This document shows, one piece after another, positions 36,943 to 50,340 of a stretch of DNA of 64,000 nt. The notes beneath the pieces were generated by a model that was given only the letters and a program-made list of their open reading frames with translations, had not been told where the DNA came from and did no database searches. A program made the position numbers and the translations under genes. How positions within the stretch are numbered: the first letter of the stretch is position 1; each line of letters begins with the position of its first letter. Source of the stretch: Rotaria sordida (lineage: Eukaryota; Rotifera; Eurotatoria; Philodinida; Philodinidae); assembly GCA_905250125.1 (NCBI GenBank), contig CAJNOL010000095.1:1-64000 (forward strand), in the 5' to 3' direction.

Positions 36943-39900
36943 ATGTCATCATCTAATCTTGCTAGTGGAAATTTTGGTGATATAAAAGCTTTTCTATACG
37001 CTTGGTTAGGCAAACAAAATAAACTTCCATCATATGATGTTTCTCAACAAGGTACTAAACAAAGAATAAGATTTAAATGTGAAGTAAGTCACAACTTTGT
37101 GGCTGGGGTTTTTTTTTCAAAATTTTTATTGATTTATTTTCATTTAAAGTTAACAGTACCAACATATTCTTATAATGCAATTGGAAATTCAACAAATAAA
37201 AAAGATGCACAAACAAATGCTGCAATTGATTTTTGTCAATATCTTGTTTGTTAAAATAATCTTTTCATTTTCAATTTAAAAATAAATATTAATTTAGGTT
37301 CGTGAAGGAAAAATGCTGGAAAATGAACTTGAACCATATTTAGTAAAATATTTGTTTTTATTAATTAAATTTATAAAATTTCTCTTATAGCCATCAAAAA
37401 ATTCAACAGTTCTTACAACACAATCACTTGGAACATTACCTGCTGGTCTTATACCACCACATATGTTACAACTTAACACTACAGCAAGTTAGTTTGATTT
37501 CTATACTGTAAAAAGCAGGATTGGGAGAGATGAAAGATGCTAAGAATCACTTCTCGAACAAAGAAGATGACCTTGAAAATATTCTATTTCTAAAGTAAAC
37601 ATACCATTATTGATAAAGGCAAGCATTATTCAATTGTGTCTTTAAAAGAAATCTTATCTCCTAATGCATCATTTTCCATGTCTCGAAATGAATTGTTTTA
37701 TTAGAAGATGAAAAACCGATCGAAAGATGTTGTGAATATCGAATTTTAACACAAGAAATCAAAATGTTTCCAAAGTAGAGAAAGAAAAATTCTTGTCCGT
37801 ACGCAACACTTTTATCTGAATTTGATTCTCGTCATTGATCATTTGATAATAATTGATATTTTTGTTTAGATGAAGCTGGTCCACCACCTACTCTTCTTCC
37901 ATATCAACCAGGACCACCATCTCATTATCTTGAACATATTCGTTCCGATCGTAAAATGCTTGAAGAAGTTTGGAATAATTATTTTTATCAACAAATCTTT
38001 CTTATAGTTTTTCTTTTCTGTTTAGCAAGAAGAAACTGATACAAATGCAGCAATACATGGAAATTGGACCATTGAAAATGGCAAAGGTCGTCTTCATCAA
38101 TATTTACAAAAAAATAATCTTCCACAAGAATATAAATATACATCAAGTGGACCAGATAATCTTCGGTTTGTTTTATTTTGATATCAGAGAAAAAAAAATT
38201 TCTCTGAAAAAGTGATAAATGTCCATACTTCGATAATTGAATAAAAAAAAAGAGATCAATCGATCTTGCTTTATGTTCAAATTAATGAACTTGATAAGTT
38301 AGATTGATTAATCGATAATTGAACAAATAATAAATATAAAAATAAATGAAGAATGGACATTAGTCACTTTTTCTTCCATTATAGAGATTTTTCAATGATC
38401 AAACATATTCTAGAACATTTTTTGCTGAATTATCTGTTTATATACGAGAACGTAATCAAAGTAAGTTAAAAATTGAAATAAGAAGAAGAATAGAATTTTT
38501 TGTTTTGTTTTTTGTAGCCATTCATGCACGAGAAAATGGTTCAACAAAACAAATTGCTTCAAAAAGTTGTGCACTCGCACTTGTTCGACAACTTTATCAT
38601 TTAAAAATTATTGAACCATTCACTGGAGAAAAAAAGAAAAAACAAATTGAGAAAGTAAATTCAACGGATTTCTTGTTTTTTTTTCTAAATCTTATTTTAA
38701 AATCTATTAAAAAAAAACTAGACGAATTTTCTCATTTTATTAATTATAAAAGATCAATAGAATTAACATTCCATATTACTTTCACATATGTTTTTTGAAT
38801 AGAATAAAAATTGTTTTAATTTAATGTTCTTAACAAAGCAATTCCATATGATAATTTTGATTCAAATTTTCTTTTGAAATAACTTTTTCTATCAGGACTA
38901 ATTTTTTTCATGTCAGGTTATTTAAAATTGTGGAAGATATGTCTCCAATTATCAAAGTTTAACAGTATTATCCTATTGCTTATTTGAAATTTGATATGAT
39001 TGATCATTAATTTTATCGAAGGTATTTCTTTATAAAAAATATTTTTCAAGAATTTCATTAGCGTTTCATGACAGTCGAAATTAGGTAGACGTATTGAAAG
39101 TTTTTTGTGTCGTTAGAAATGCGCAAAAATCTTTTGGATTTCTACTGATTTTTAGATAAAAGTCAAAGAGAACTCACAACGATCATTATTGCAGACACCT
39201 AAAAAATTCTACCTTTTTCGTGCAGATCTTTCTAGCAGAAATATTTTCGTATTTATGTCAGAAAAGTTTCTCAATGCTTTTTCGCCACCGAAGGCACCTA
39301 TACTCTCAACAACTATCAATCAATGCGATGATTAGTCAATTTCATTAGAAATTCATGTTCGTACTATGTTTTCGAAAAACAAACAAATTTATTTTGTTCT
39401 TTGAAGGTTATGCAAATTTTCTTTTACATTTGAAAGCTTTAGCTATAGAATTAGTCATAAAGTTAGTTTTATTTTAAGTTCATTTTTTTTATCTACAAGG
39501 TTAATAAAGTTTTCGTGGGTTACTTCACAAATTTGAATGAATGATTTTGAACTCTATTGCCTGAAAAAGTCTAGATACTTTAAAAACATTTCGATTTATC
39601 ATAGTAAATAATGAAGTTCTTCAATAATTTCAATTTTTATTTCATAAATGAAATAGTTCTATTATATAAACTCTTCACAAAAGAAAAAGGATAAAATTAT
39701 AGAGAAAATCTATTGAAATTAAAGAAAGAAGTATTCTAAAAAGAATGATATGTTAATGAACATATTATATATCTATCTATATGAAATCATTTTAAAACAG
39801 TTTTCTCTATTATATATTAATGAAATAATTCTCTATGTAGACAACACCATTTCGTGTGACGGTTAGTAATGATATTGTCAAAGAACTTGATGAAGTTATT

Positions 39901-42900
39901 AAATTATTTAATATTCAACCAATAGTGGTATGAGAATAAATTGATTTTGAATAAAATTTAAAAAGAAAAAGAACTTTTTTTTATAGATAAATGAAGAACA
40001 ACCAAATGGTTCATTACTAAATTCTCAAATTTTAGAACGTTTTCCTTCAAGTGAACGTCGTACAACATCATCTATAATACAATGGGTACCACCAATACCA
40101 AATTGGAATCCGTGGATAGCATCAAATATTGATGAAGGTCCATTAGCAACAGCTACAATGGAATCAATTAGTGAAGATTTACGTCATGCAGAACAATGTA
40201 AAATCGAAAATGAATTAAAATGTCGTCTTCAAGAACGTCAAAATTTACCTGTTTTTACTTATCGACAACAAATACTTGAACAAATTAAAAAAAATAATGT
40301 TATTCTTATTCGTGGTGCAACTGGATGTGGAAAAACAACACAAGTCATTTTAATCAAAATTTTTTACAAGATTTTTTTTTCAATAAAATTTTTTTATTTT
40401 TTTTCAGATTCCTCAATATCTAATTGAGGATGCTATTCAACATAATCAAGGTGCTTATTGTAATATTGTTGTTACTCAACCACGTCGAATAAGTGCCATT
40501 TCAATTGCCGAACGTGTTTCTTGGGGTTTGTTTATTTCATATTTTCCTTTTTTTTTTTTAAATTTTAATTGAAATTCTTCTAGAACGATGTGAAGATTTG
40601 GGTAATTCATGTGGTTACAGTGTTCGTTTTGAATCAATTCTTCCTCGACCATATGGTTCATTACTTTTTTGTACCGTTGGTGTTCTTTTAAGAAAACTTG
40701 AAAGTGGTTTAAGAGGAATATCTCATGTTATTGTTGATGAAATTCGTAAGTATTCTTTTTTTTATAAGAATAAATTTTCGTTGTACTCAACGAAAGTGAC
40801 TATTCAAATTAAGAAAGCATCTCTAGTCTTCAGAATTCTCAAAATAAATAATCGATTTTAACACTTAAATGACTTTTTTTAAAAGAACAAACATCAGTTG
40901 GTTAAAGCGTAGTCGATTTTTCTTCGTATTTATTAGTATATTAATCAATAAAATGTCCAGTAGGAGCTGCGGATCTTTCCAGACTCGACTGGGTCCAAAG
41001 TTTTATTTTTTTTTTGTCGGGTCCGGATTTATAATTTTATATTTTTTTAGGTCCGGTTATACGCTTTTGTGGATCCGCTGCTCCTCAGATGAGAAATCTA
41101 GCAACAATATGTAACTTTACGTTGAGTTTTTTTCTGAGAGTAGTGAATAAATATCTGAAAACTTGATCCTTAACTTGTTCATGTACACGAAGGATGCCAG
41201 CTATTGATGAAAAAAAATCTCGAGTTTCGACCTGGATTCGAGCCCACAAAAAACATGGACTTGCAGCTTCCTAATGTCCAGAAGTGTTTCTAGGTCACCA
41301 AGATTGCATGGAGACAACTACTGAGAAGGTAGAGTTCACGATATTTGGGAGGTCAATCTTTATTGTAGAAGACTGATGAACAAAAACAAGTCGTTCAGTT
41401 TCGGTGGAGGAAAATGAAAATTTTTCAATGTTTGGAAATCACCCCCCATGGATTTCCCTTGAAAATGTCTAATAGTAATATAAATAATTTTGATAGTGTT
41501 AAACTATATGATTATGTTGCTGGTGTCTTGTATAAAACTTTCGATATTTGTTTTAATATATTATATTTGAAAAATTTTCTGTCAAATTCTGAAATAATTT
41601 GTACCTTGAAAGATGTTTAATATATTTTTTGTATAGATGAACGTGATATAAATACAGACTTTTTATTGGTTTTACTTCGTGATATGCTTAATGCTTATCC
41701 TCAATTGAAAGTTATTCTTATGTCTGGTATGTTAAAATATTTTAAATAATTAAAATAAAAACTTTTATAACTTTTTTATTTTTGTTACTATTATTTAGCA
41801 ACAATTGATGTAACTTTATTTCGTCAATATTTTTTTAATTGTTCAATAGTAGAAATTGAAGGACGAACATATGATGTTCGAGAATATTTTCTTGAAGATA
41901 TAATTCAATTACTTAATTTTCAACCAATCAATTCATCATTAACAAGTCGAAAACAAAATAATAAAAATCGACAATTACAAGATGATGATGATGATCTTGG
42001 ATATGAAGATTCACAAGCAGATGATATGGAGGTTTTCATTATTTTCTTAAAGATTTTTTTTCAGAATGATCATTCCGTCCTTCAGAAATAACGGTTTAAA
42101 TTACCTAAAACCGATATTCAAATCGATAGTTATGTTTGGGATCGTTTCCATAAAAAATTGATCTTCAGTATCAGGACTGTAATTCATCGAATAATGTCTT
42201 ATTTATACTATTTTTTGCCGCACATGCCCTATTTCAACTACTCCAATTGTGCCCTAGATAACTCGCTGCTTATACTTTCTATTATAACATGAAATGTTCT
42301 ATTTTATAAATAGAAGTTCTACATAGATGCCTACCAGCATACGTTACATCAAAACTAGACGTGGGATGATTCATTAATAAAAAAAAACACGATGATTTAA
42401 AAGATGTATCTTTTAACAAGAAACTCACCACAGACGTTTTTAAACGTAAACAAACCATTGTTTTGATATGCGGTGGGCAACACCATTGAAACTTTGATAA
42501 ACATTTTAATTACTAAATGTCTAGAACACAGAAGAGCGGCTTCTAGAAAGTATCTAAAAATTTTTTTAAGATATTTTTTTTTATTCTGTGTAAAAACAGG
42601 GGAAGTAGAGCCGTCGGAACAGTTTATAGGCCGTTCTATTTGATTTGAATCTCCTTTTTTTTTCATTATTTATAGTTTTCAATGAGAATAGTGCTACAAG
42701 GACTTGAACTCTTATTAATTTTTTATCGAATTGACTTGAAATTTATTTTCGTACAGTCAAATCAAAGTCTCAGACAGATTTTCTTGATTCTCCGATTAAT
42801 CAGCTTATGATTATGAAAGAACTTTAGTTCTGTAATAACAAAAATGAATGATTGTGTCTTTGAAAATTATTTACAAGAATTTATGCTTAGCTTTTAGTCG

Positions 42901-45900
42901 AATTCGCACAAAACTTGTGTTTCTTTTAATGTTGAGAGAAAACAATACTAGTGAGAAAAATGTTTGACTCTACTTTCGTGCTTACGAGGGAAGGTTTTCA
43001 AGTGATCCACCGCTTTTAAGTCGGGACTATCTGCATCATGTAGACCCTAATGAGCTATGATTATTCTGAAAAGAGTTTGGGACTGATAGCGTATTGATAC
43101 CAAGATACTTCATTTTTATTGTATTTTTTAAGTACAGGAGCCGTGTTCTCCTTCAGAAATATCAGAAAAATTGAGTTTGGAATTTCGACTCAAAGCTTTG
43201 TATAGCGACAGATTTCAATGAGAATAGTTTATCATAAAAGTTTCCAATATCTTGGTTGTTCCTATCCTAAGATACAGTTATGGAAAAGCATGCATGTACA
43301 TCGCTCTTACTCGTTGGTAGAACCCGAGACTCTCATTGAGGCTTGTCACTATACAAAGTTTCGAATCGAAATTTCAAACTTTGTTTTTCCGATGTTCGTG
43401 AGGGGAACCACGGCACTATACTTTAAAAATTTTCTAAAAATATCTTGTACGATCTGTATGATCTTTAATATCCTTTCTCTTGAAGATTTATTACTTTTTT
43501 TAAAATTTACTACTAATATTTCGTCTATTCTGCACGTTTATGTGTTCGATAACTCTACTCCTTAAGAAAAAAACGGATTCATTTTATCATCAAAATGCTA
43601 AGAGAAAATATTGAAGTGATCGCTACTCAAGAATTTTCGCATAAATGTTTAGAACATATGACCGAGACTATGTTGCTCATATCTACTTGTGCCTTTATGA
43701 TTCGTTCATTATTGAATTTATGTTGAAAAAAGATAAGATAGTAAATGAATTCTAAATATTTTTCTCTTTCGAAAGGATGTTAATTGTAATGGTATATGTG
43801 GTAATGAATATTCTCCACAAACGGCAGCAGCAATGAATCAATTAAGTGAAAAATCTCTTTCATTTGAATTAATTGAAGTAAGAAAATAAATTCAATAAAA
43901 AAAAAGAAACCAAATAATGAATTTTTTAAGGCATTAATAAGTTATATCTGTAGTTTGGGTGATGATGGAGCTATATTAATATTTTTACCTGGATGGAATT
44001 TAATTCAAGCATTACTTAAATATTTTCAACAACATCCAAGATTTGGTAAATTATTTTTTTGTGTTTTGTTAAATATTTATGGTCACCCCTCCCTCGAAAA
44101 ATGTCAATTTTCGTCAAAAAAATGAAAATTGAGACAAATGCATGGGAAGATAGTCCGCCTTCTGCTCTTTCAGAAACACTCGTTTTTTATCTAACGACAC
44201 GTTTTTGACCAAAACTTTTGATGATTTCTCGCATCCTCTGCATAAAAATGCGGTTTTTTTCAGAAAAAAAAGAGTTTTGAGATATTTTCGTAGAAAATAT
44301 GCATTTTAATGGGACTCATGGTCATTCTAATAACCTTCATCATGCTCTATAAAAGAATTTAAACGCGTCTAATAGTAATGAGATATTGAAATGAGTGATT
44401 AACACAAGGGGGAAACACCGGACTTTTAGACTTGAAGTTACTTTGAGCTACTTTAAGCTATTTCAAGTAGGGTATGGGTGTGGATTACGACTTGGATGAC
44501 ATTCTTCGCTCGACCCACACTCACAAAACCACAAACACATACAGAGAGAGAGAGAAGAAATAGATAGATCACGAGTCTTTATTTATATTTAGAAGACCGC
44601 TAAATATTAGAGGAAAAGAAAGAAAAGAAGAACAATGTAAAGAGAAACATTGAAGTTGGCATGATTCAGTGTGATGGATGCATACCATAACAATCAACCG
44701 TTTATTACGTTATGTTTGTCCTCGCTCGCTTTCTTTCTGATGACTGTTTATAAATTTTAAATAACATTTTTGTTTTCACAATAGTGCGAAATATTTGTAA
44801 TGAATATAATTTTTGATAAAAACAAGGCTGAGACAACTCATAGTTGATTTTAGTATAACATTTTCGGCCAAATCCACTATATGCATGTCTTGGAAAATAA
44901 GTTCAACAAGCCTCAAAAGAAGTTTATTTATACACATTTAAAAAAAAAATACTACAATTTGTGATTGTTCTCTTCAAATCTAGTAAAAAATGCGAAAAAA
45001 ATCGTAAAAATCCACTTGGAAAAACGTTTTTCGCTTTTTCTCGATTTATGGTTTTGTGATTTTGTATCCAAAAGTTCTCTGTTCCGAATTATTTGATATA
45101 TTAAAATTTTTTTTTTGTTGGAAAGAGCATGTCAAGATCCAGGACGTCTCATTGTCCTTTTTTCAAATTAAGTTTATTTTTCTTAAAAACACAGGCACAT
45201 ATGTTTAAAAAAAACCATTTTTAGGGAGTTTTTTAAGCCTTCAACTTGTGAATGACCTTATTTATGTAAAAATCAAGAGTTTAGAAAAAAAAGAACAATG
45301 AGATGTCCAGCATCTTGACACGCTCTTTCTAACAAAAAGAAAATTTTAATATATTAAATGGTTCGAGACAAAGAACTTTTGAATACAAAATCGGCTATTT
45401 TTCATCCTTGTTTGGTGTATATCTCTGTCAAATGACGCAATACCGGGCTGAAAATTTTACCACAACTTCTCCACTATAGTCTAAACATATCCTGAAAATT
45501 TCAGCCCATTTGGATGATCACAAGTCTGACATCGATTTTGGAGGGGGGGGGGGGGGGGGGGGGGGGGGCCCTTAAAAAAAAAAAAAAATATTTTAATTAG
45601 GTTCATCTGGATTTCGATTTTTACCATTACATTCTCAATTACCGCGTGAAGAACAACATCGAGTATTTGAACATGTTCCATCAGGTGTTAAAAAAATAAT
45701 TCTTTCAACAAATATAGCTGAATCAAGTGTAACAATTGATGATATTGTTTATGTTATTGATAGTTGTAAAGTAAAACAAAAATTATTTTCATCACGTAAT
45801 AATATGACAAATTATGTAACGATTTGGGCATCAAAAACAAATTTAACACAAAGACGTGGTCGTGCTGGTCGAACAAGATCTGGTTGTTGTTTTTATTTAT

Positions 45901-48416
45901 GTTCAAAAGCACGTTATGAACATTTAGATAATTATTTATTACCAGAAATATTTCGTACACCTTTACATGAACTTGCATTAGCTATTAAATTATTAAAATT
46001 AGGTGATATTAAATTATTTTTATCTAAAGCTATTGAACAACCACCTATGGACGCTGTTGCTGAAGCAGAATTTACTCTTAAACGTAACAACATTTTTTTA
46101 TTTTATTTTATTAAAATTTAAATGAAAATATAAAAAATTTAGAAATGCAAGCTATTGATGAAAATGATGAATTAACACCATTAGGAAAAATTTTAGCACG
46201 ATTACCAATTGAACCAAAAATTGGTAAAATGATTATATTAGGTTGTATTTTTTGGTAAGTTATTTTAATTTTATCCATATATAACAACCACTTGTTATTA
46301 ATGTTCGATGTTCATTAAATTCTTCTTCATTATTTATATTTAATTTATGAGGAGGTTTACCACTAACAACATAAATATAATCATTCAGATCTCGACATGG
46401 TGGAAGAATATTTTCAATTGTTTTTCGAAAAATTTCTAATCTTATTGGATTTTCATTGATTGTTACTGTAGAATTTTTGCCATAGAGAAAACAAATACGA
46501 AAAGTTGCCATGTTTTAAATATGTTCTTTTCAAGAAAAAAAAATAACTAAAAATTTTTCTTTCTTAAAATTTCTTATGTCAATAATAAATATTGTTTATT
46601 TACATTGTAAATAAATCTAAAATGCATCACTCTCACAATAAATTTCAAGTAAATAATCAATTTGATTTTTAAAAAAATGTTTTAGTGTTGGTGATGCTGC
46701 TTGTACAATAGCATCAGCAACTAGTTTTCCTGAACCATTTCTACATGATGGTAAACATTTACGTCATATGCATCGAAATCTTGCTGGAAATCGTTTTTCT
46801 GATCATGTTGCTTTACTTAATGCATTTCAACAATATGAAAGAGAAAAGTATTTTTTTTATGAAAAAAAAAATTTTTTTCTAATTAAAGAACTTTGTTTTT
46901 CTTTTTTATAGAAATCGTAATGGTGAACGTGGTGAAATGGAATTTTGTGATCGTAAATGTCTTAATTTATCAACAATGCGAATGACTTATGAAGCACGAG
47001 TAAAATCATTTTAAATTTATTAAGGTTTTTTTTTTTTGTAAAAGTTAAATTTATTTTTAATTTAGAATCAACTTCGAGATATAATGATAATGTCAGGTTT
47101 TCCTGAAGAATGTTTATCATCTCAATGGCTTGATGTTGAACAATCACATTCCAAATTAGATATTGTATTTATACAAAAACAAAAAAAAATAATTCATTTA
47201 ATAATAGTTTTATGTTTTCTTTAAAAGGTGATATCACTTCTTTGTTATGCTCTTTATCCAAATGTTTGTTTTCATATATCAAAACGAAAATTATTAACAA
47301 CTGAAGGTAAAGAAGCATTAATACATAAAAATTCAGTTAATTGTGGACGAGAAATTCCAATATTTCCATCACCATTTTTTGTTTTTACGGAAAAAGTAAA
47401 ATACAAATTTGCAAATTTTAATAGAATGAATATATATATATATATTTTTTTTTTGTGTTAATTAAGATAAAAACTCGAGCTGTATCTGCTAAACAAATGT
47501 CAATGTCAACACCAGTACAATTATTATTATTTGCATCTGATCAAGTTGATGTTATTGAACCAAATCTTGTTTGTCTTGATAATTGGTTTGTATTTATATC
47601 TCATCGGAAATATTTATTTTATGGATTAATTTAGGATTTTATTAAATATGAATATTGAATTAGCATCAAAAATTGTTGCCCTTCGACCAGCTATAGAAGC
47701 ATTAATTATACGATGTACACAAGAACCAAATGATATTATCAATCGTCCACAATCAGTTGAACAATTATGTAATTTAATTCGTCTTTTATCTGATCAACAG
47801 CTTGAACATATTTTATGTGAAAAAATTAATGAAAATAATAATAATGATAATAATACAACAGAATCAACAAATACAAATTTTAAGTAAGAAATTATTTTAT
47901 TTTTATTATATAGAGGAAATAAAATATTATTTTTAGTGTATCTTCATCTGAATATCGTCCAAATGAATTATTTCCATCGAACAGAGGATATAATCAAAGA
48001 TCATTTCGTGGTGGACATAACCGTCCTTTTAATAGATATAATTATCGAGGTAATCATACACCACAACAACAATATCGGCCACAGAATAAGTAAGAAAACA
48101 AAATAATACAATAAAAGTTCATTGAATAGTATTTACCTTATGTTATTGTTTAAGTATGAGTGGTAGTGCTTTTAATTTTTCACCTGATCCATTAACATTA
48201 CCATCTACTCCAGATAATTCTTCATCATCATTCAATAATAAGAGACAACTTGATAATGTATTTCACTCTTCAACATCATCTCCAATGAATGGTCCACAAC
48301 AGACACCATCCTATCAATCTGGATGGAATAATAATCGTGATGGTTATCCAAATAATTATCGAGGTGCTGGTGGTTATAGTCGATTTCCAAAACGAAGTCG
48401 ACCTTATAATTATTAA
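36943..48416 (+). CDS. DHX9: ATP-dependent RNA helicase A (DHX9/maleless)
   Basis: Twenty-six exons join in phase from the ATG at 36943 ([19 protein letters not shown]) to the TAA at 48414-48416. Two double-stranded RNA-binding domains come first ([39 protein letters not shown]...[17 protein letters not shown]). The DExH core follows: [11 protein letters not shown] (Walker A), [19 protein letters not shown] (motif II, split by the intron 40746-41636), [21 protein letters not shown] and [14 protein letters not shown]. Then come the helicase-associated and OB-fold regions ([37 protein letters not shown]). The tail is rich in Gly, Asn, Arg and Tyr ([19 protein letters not shown]), like the RGG tail of DHX9. 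DHX9 unwinds RNA and RNA:DNA hybrids, mainly in the nucleus. Large introns at 38655-39840, 40746-41636, 42032-43775 and 44046-45600 carry repeats. Confidence 0.96.
38655..39840 (+). other. DHX9 intron without recognised content
   Basis: 1.2 kb of AT-rich intron between the second RNA-binding domain exon and the exon starting TTPFRVT. I see no gene or clear repeat in it. Confidence 0.6.
43005..43425. repeat. Truncated foldback copy in a DHX9 intron
   Basis: The left part (CATCATGTAGACCCTAATGAG...CTGAAAAGAGTTTGG) matches the left arm of the element at 14679-15266. An inverted right arm follows with CAAAGTTTCGAATCGAAATTTC but stops near 43425, so the outer part of that arm is missing. Lies in the intron 42032-43775. 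Confidence 0.65.
44468..44545. repeat. Decayed telomere-like hairpin
   Basis: AGGGTATGGGTGTGG on the left is followed after about 35 bp by CCCACACTCAC, with ACCACAAACACA behind it. It is a small member of the AGGGTGTGGGTG patch class, in a DHX9 intron. Confidence 0.5.
45068..45415. repeat. Short foldback in a DHX9 intron
   Basis: The left arm (about 45068-45165, with ATTTGATATATTAAAATTTT and GAGCATGTCAAGATCCAGGA) is mirrored by the right arm (about 45295-45410, with CCAGCATCTTGACACGCTC and AAATTTTAATATATTAAATG style inverse). Arms are about 100 bp and imperfect. Confidence 0.65.
45543..45568 (+). repeat. Poly-G run of about 26
   Basis: A run of about 26 G is followed by CCC, TT and about 15 A, just before the acceptor of the exon starting GSSGFRFLP. 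Such runs in AT-rich DNA are either real microsatellites or assembly artefacts. Confidence 0.8.
46260..46511 (-). CDS. Antisense small ORF nested in a DHX9 intron; ubiquitin-like fold possible
   Basis: An 83-codon uninterrupted frame with an ATG start fills more than half of the DHX9 intron 46255-46685 on the opposite strand. It begins [18 protein letters not shown] and ends [10 protein letters not shown] before TAA. The pattern [18 protein letters not shown] followed by an ITSG turn and a final strand recalls beta-grasp ubiquitin-like domains, such as the N-terminal domain of YOD1-type OTU proteases. I cannot name a family. No introns, membrane segments or signal peptide. It may be a real nested gene or retrocopy; the alternative is a chance frame in AT-rich DNA. 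Confidence 0.45.
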   Translation of the reverse strand: MATFRICFLYGKNSTVTINENPIRLEIFRKTIENILPPCRDLNDYIYVVSGKPPHKLNINNEEEFNEHRTLITSGCYIWIKLK

Positions 48417-50340
48417 AAATGACTTTTTTCATATTGTTTTTTTTTTGTTTGTGTACTTGAACATTTTTTTTTGTGAGTTGTCATATAAATGATGCGTTGA
48501 CAAGAATTTAATACTGCTAATCGAACAAAATTATCTCACTGAGTTTTTAACAATGAACAATAATCAAAGATCAATATTTTTTCATCATACTTACCGATAT
48601 TCTTTAATTCTATAAAATACGACTATTTAATAAAAGTTTGTTCGAAGAAAAATTAAGTTTTAGTTAGAGTAGCGTTTCTTCATGATTATTTTCTAGTATC
48701 AGTACAATACCCAGATCTAATGAAACAGTCTTTAAACAATGATACACAAATAAAAAAGTAGTATCATAAAAATGATTGATCAGTTTTCGTTTACTCATAT
48801 GAATTTTTCGAAAGAGATTCGTTGGAACTGTAGAACTTTTACGGGTTGTTTATATTGTTAATTATGTTGTAGTCCTAATATTCAGGAATAATGTATTTTT
48901 TGAGTAAAACATATCCTTTTATCAAGAATTACACAGTCAATCTTTTGAAAAATATAAAAGGTGAGTCATGAAAAATGACCAACTTACCAACAAAATGCTA
49001 AGATCAGCATTTATTCTGGATGAACCGTTGTTAACATTTGGCAATGTTTTTTGATTTTATATTCTTTCATTTATTTTCAAAATTCTAATTTGAAGAAAAA
49101 AATTGAATAGAATACCAAAATCAACATTTTTTTTCACATATCCAATGTATTTCCTTCAATTTTGATTATTGAACAATCAAACAAAATGTACAAGATATGA
49201 TGTGATATTAATCGTTCCGAAACAAAAATAATTTTCTGGAAATAGTCAGTGTTGTTAAAATGATTACACATACTAAGTGACGTAACTTAAGCCTAATCAT
49301 TGAATCAGCTTTAGTTCGGCTTATTACATTTCAACCATAAACTCTTGTATTTTGTTACGAACCTGAACGGATCTAGTTACAGGAAAAAAAATGAAACATA
49401 GTTGATATTGGAAATTCCAAAAGAATTTATATATACCAAATAAAAAGGATTTTAGCTTTGTATATCGACAGTTATAGCTTAGTATCAAATTGAGTAAAGT
49501 GAAAGGTATTAGAAAAGTCGTAGTACAACGCAAAATAATCAAATAATACTTAGGGCTGACCAAACGTTCTGATAACGATGTTTAAGTTTTATTAAAATTG
49601 TTAATATCGAAAGTTTTATTGCATGAATACATAGTAGAATGTTTCATCTATAATCATGTAGGGTGTGGGCGCAGGATCTGGGTATCGGTGTGGATCTTCT
49701 ATTCTCTCACATCCACTCTCTATTATAGATGAGGCATTCTACTACGCATTCCTACGTGGAAAACTGTAGTTATGAAGAATTTGTTACATCTTTATACCCT
49801 ACACTTACGGAGTTATAGGCATTTCAATAAAATGCACTCTAAAAACTGTGCAAAACATGTAATTTTCAGTCATTTTGGCTTTTTATAGCCAAATTACATC
49901 GGATAATGTTGAACAACATTTCATTTGAAAGAGCATGTGAGACTGGATCGACTAGTATGTTTAACTTTTTTAAATGCTTGGTTTTCTTTGACAAATATTG
50001 GGTTTTTCGAAATTTTTTGATCTTTAAAAATACGAAATCTTTAAGTATTTTTGTTTTTCTATGACCGGTTTAAAAGTAAAAGAAAATTTGATTCTCGACT
50101 TCTGTAGAGTATTTAATTCTGCACAAAAGAAGCTAACTTTCAACGTTTCAAATAAGAAACATCCGATCGAAAATTTTGAAACAAAGTCAGCAGGTAGTGA
50201 TTTTAAATTTTTCTGGTCAACTATTATTTTTTTTTACTATAAAAAGTATTGAATCATATCCAACGAAGAGAACTGCGTCGAATCATGCGCTTTCAAAGTT
50301 TTTCGGAGTGATTTTCTAGCTAACTTTTACCTAGAAATGA
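48417..50340. other. Spacer downstream of DHX9
   Basis: AT-rich DNA with the DHX9 3' untranslated region at its start and a telomere-like hairpin near 49632-49745. No coding region is supported. Confidence 0.6.
49632..49745. repeat. Nested hairpin around a telomere-like core
   Basis: Outer arms TAGTAGAATGTTTCATCTAT and ATAGATGAGGCATTCTACTA are inverse copies. Inside lie AGGGTGTGGGCG and, on the right, CTCACATCCACTCTC. It is another version of the AGGGTGTGGGTG patch, here enclosed in an AT-rich hairpin. Confidence 0.65.

Noticed and set aside
41225..41260. tRNA-like B-box word GGATTCGAGCCCA in a DHX9 intron
   Set aside because: I cannot build a cloverleaf with acceptor and anticodon stems around it; at most a decayed tRNA-derived fragment.
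42688..42715. Second tRNA-like word (GGACTTGAACTC)
   Set aside because: Short match only; no A box or stems in either orientation.
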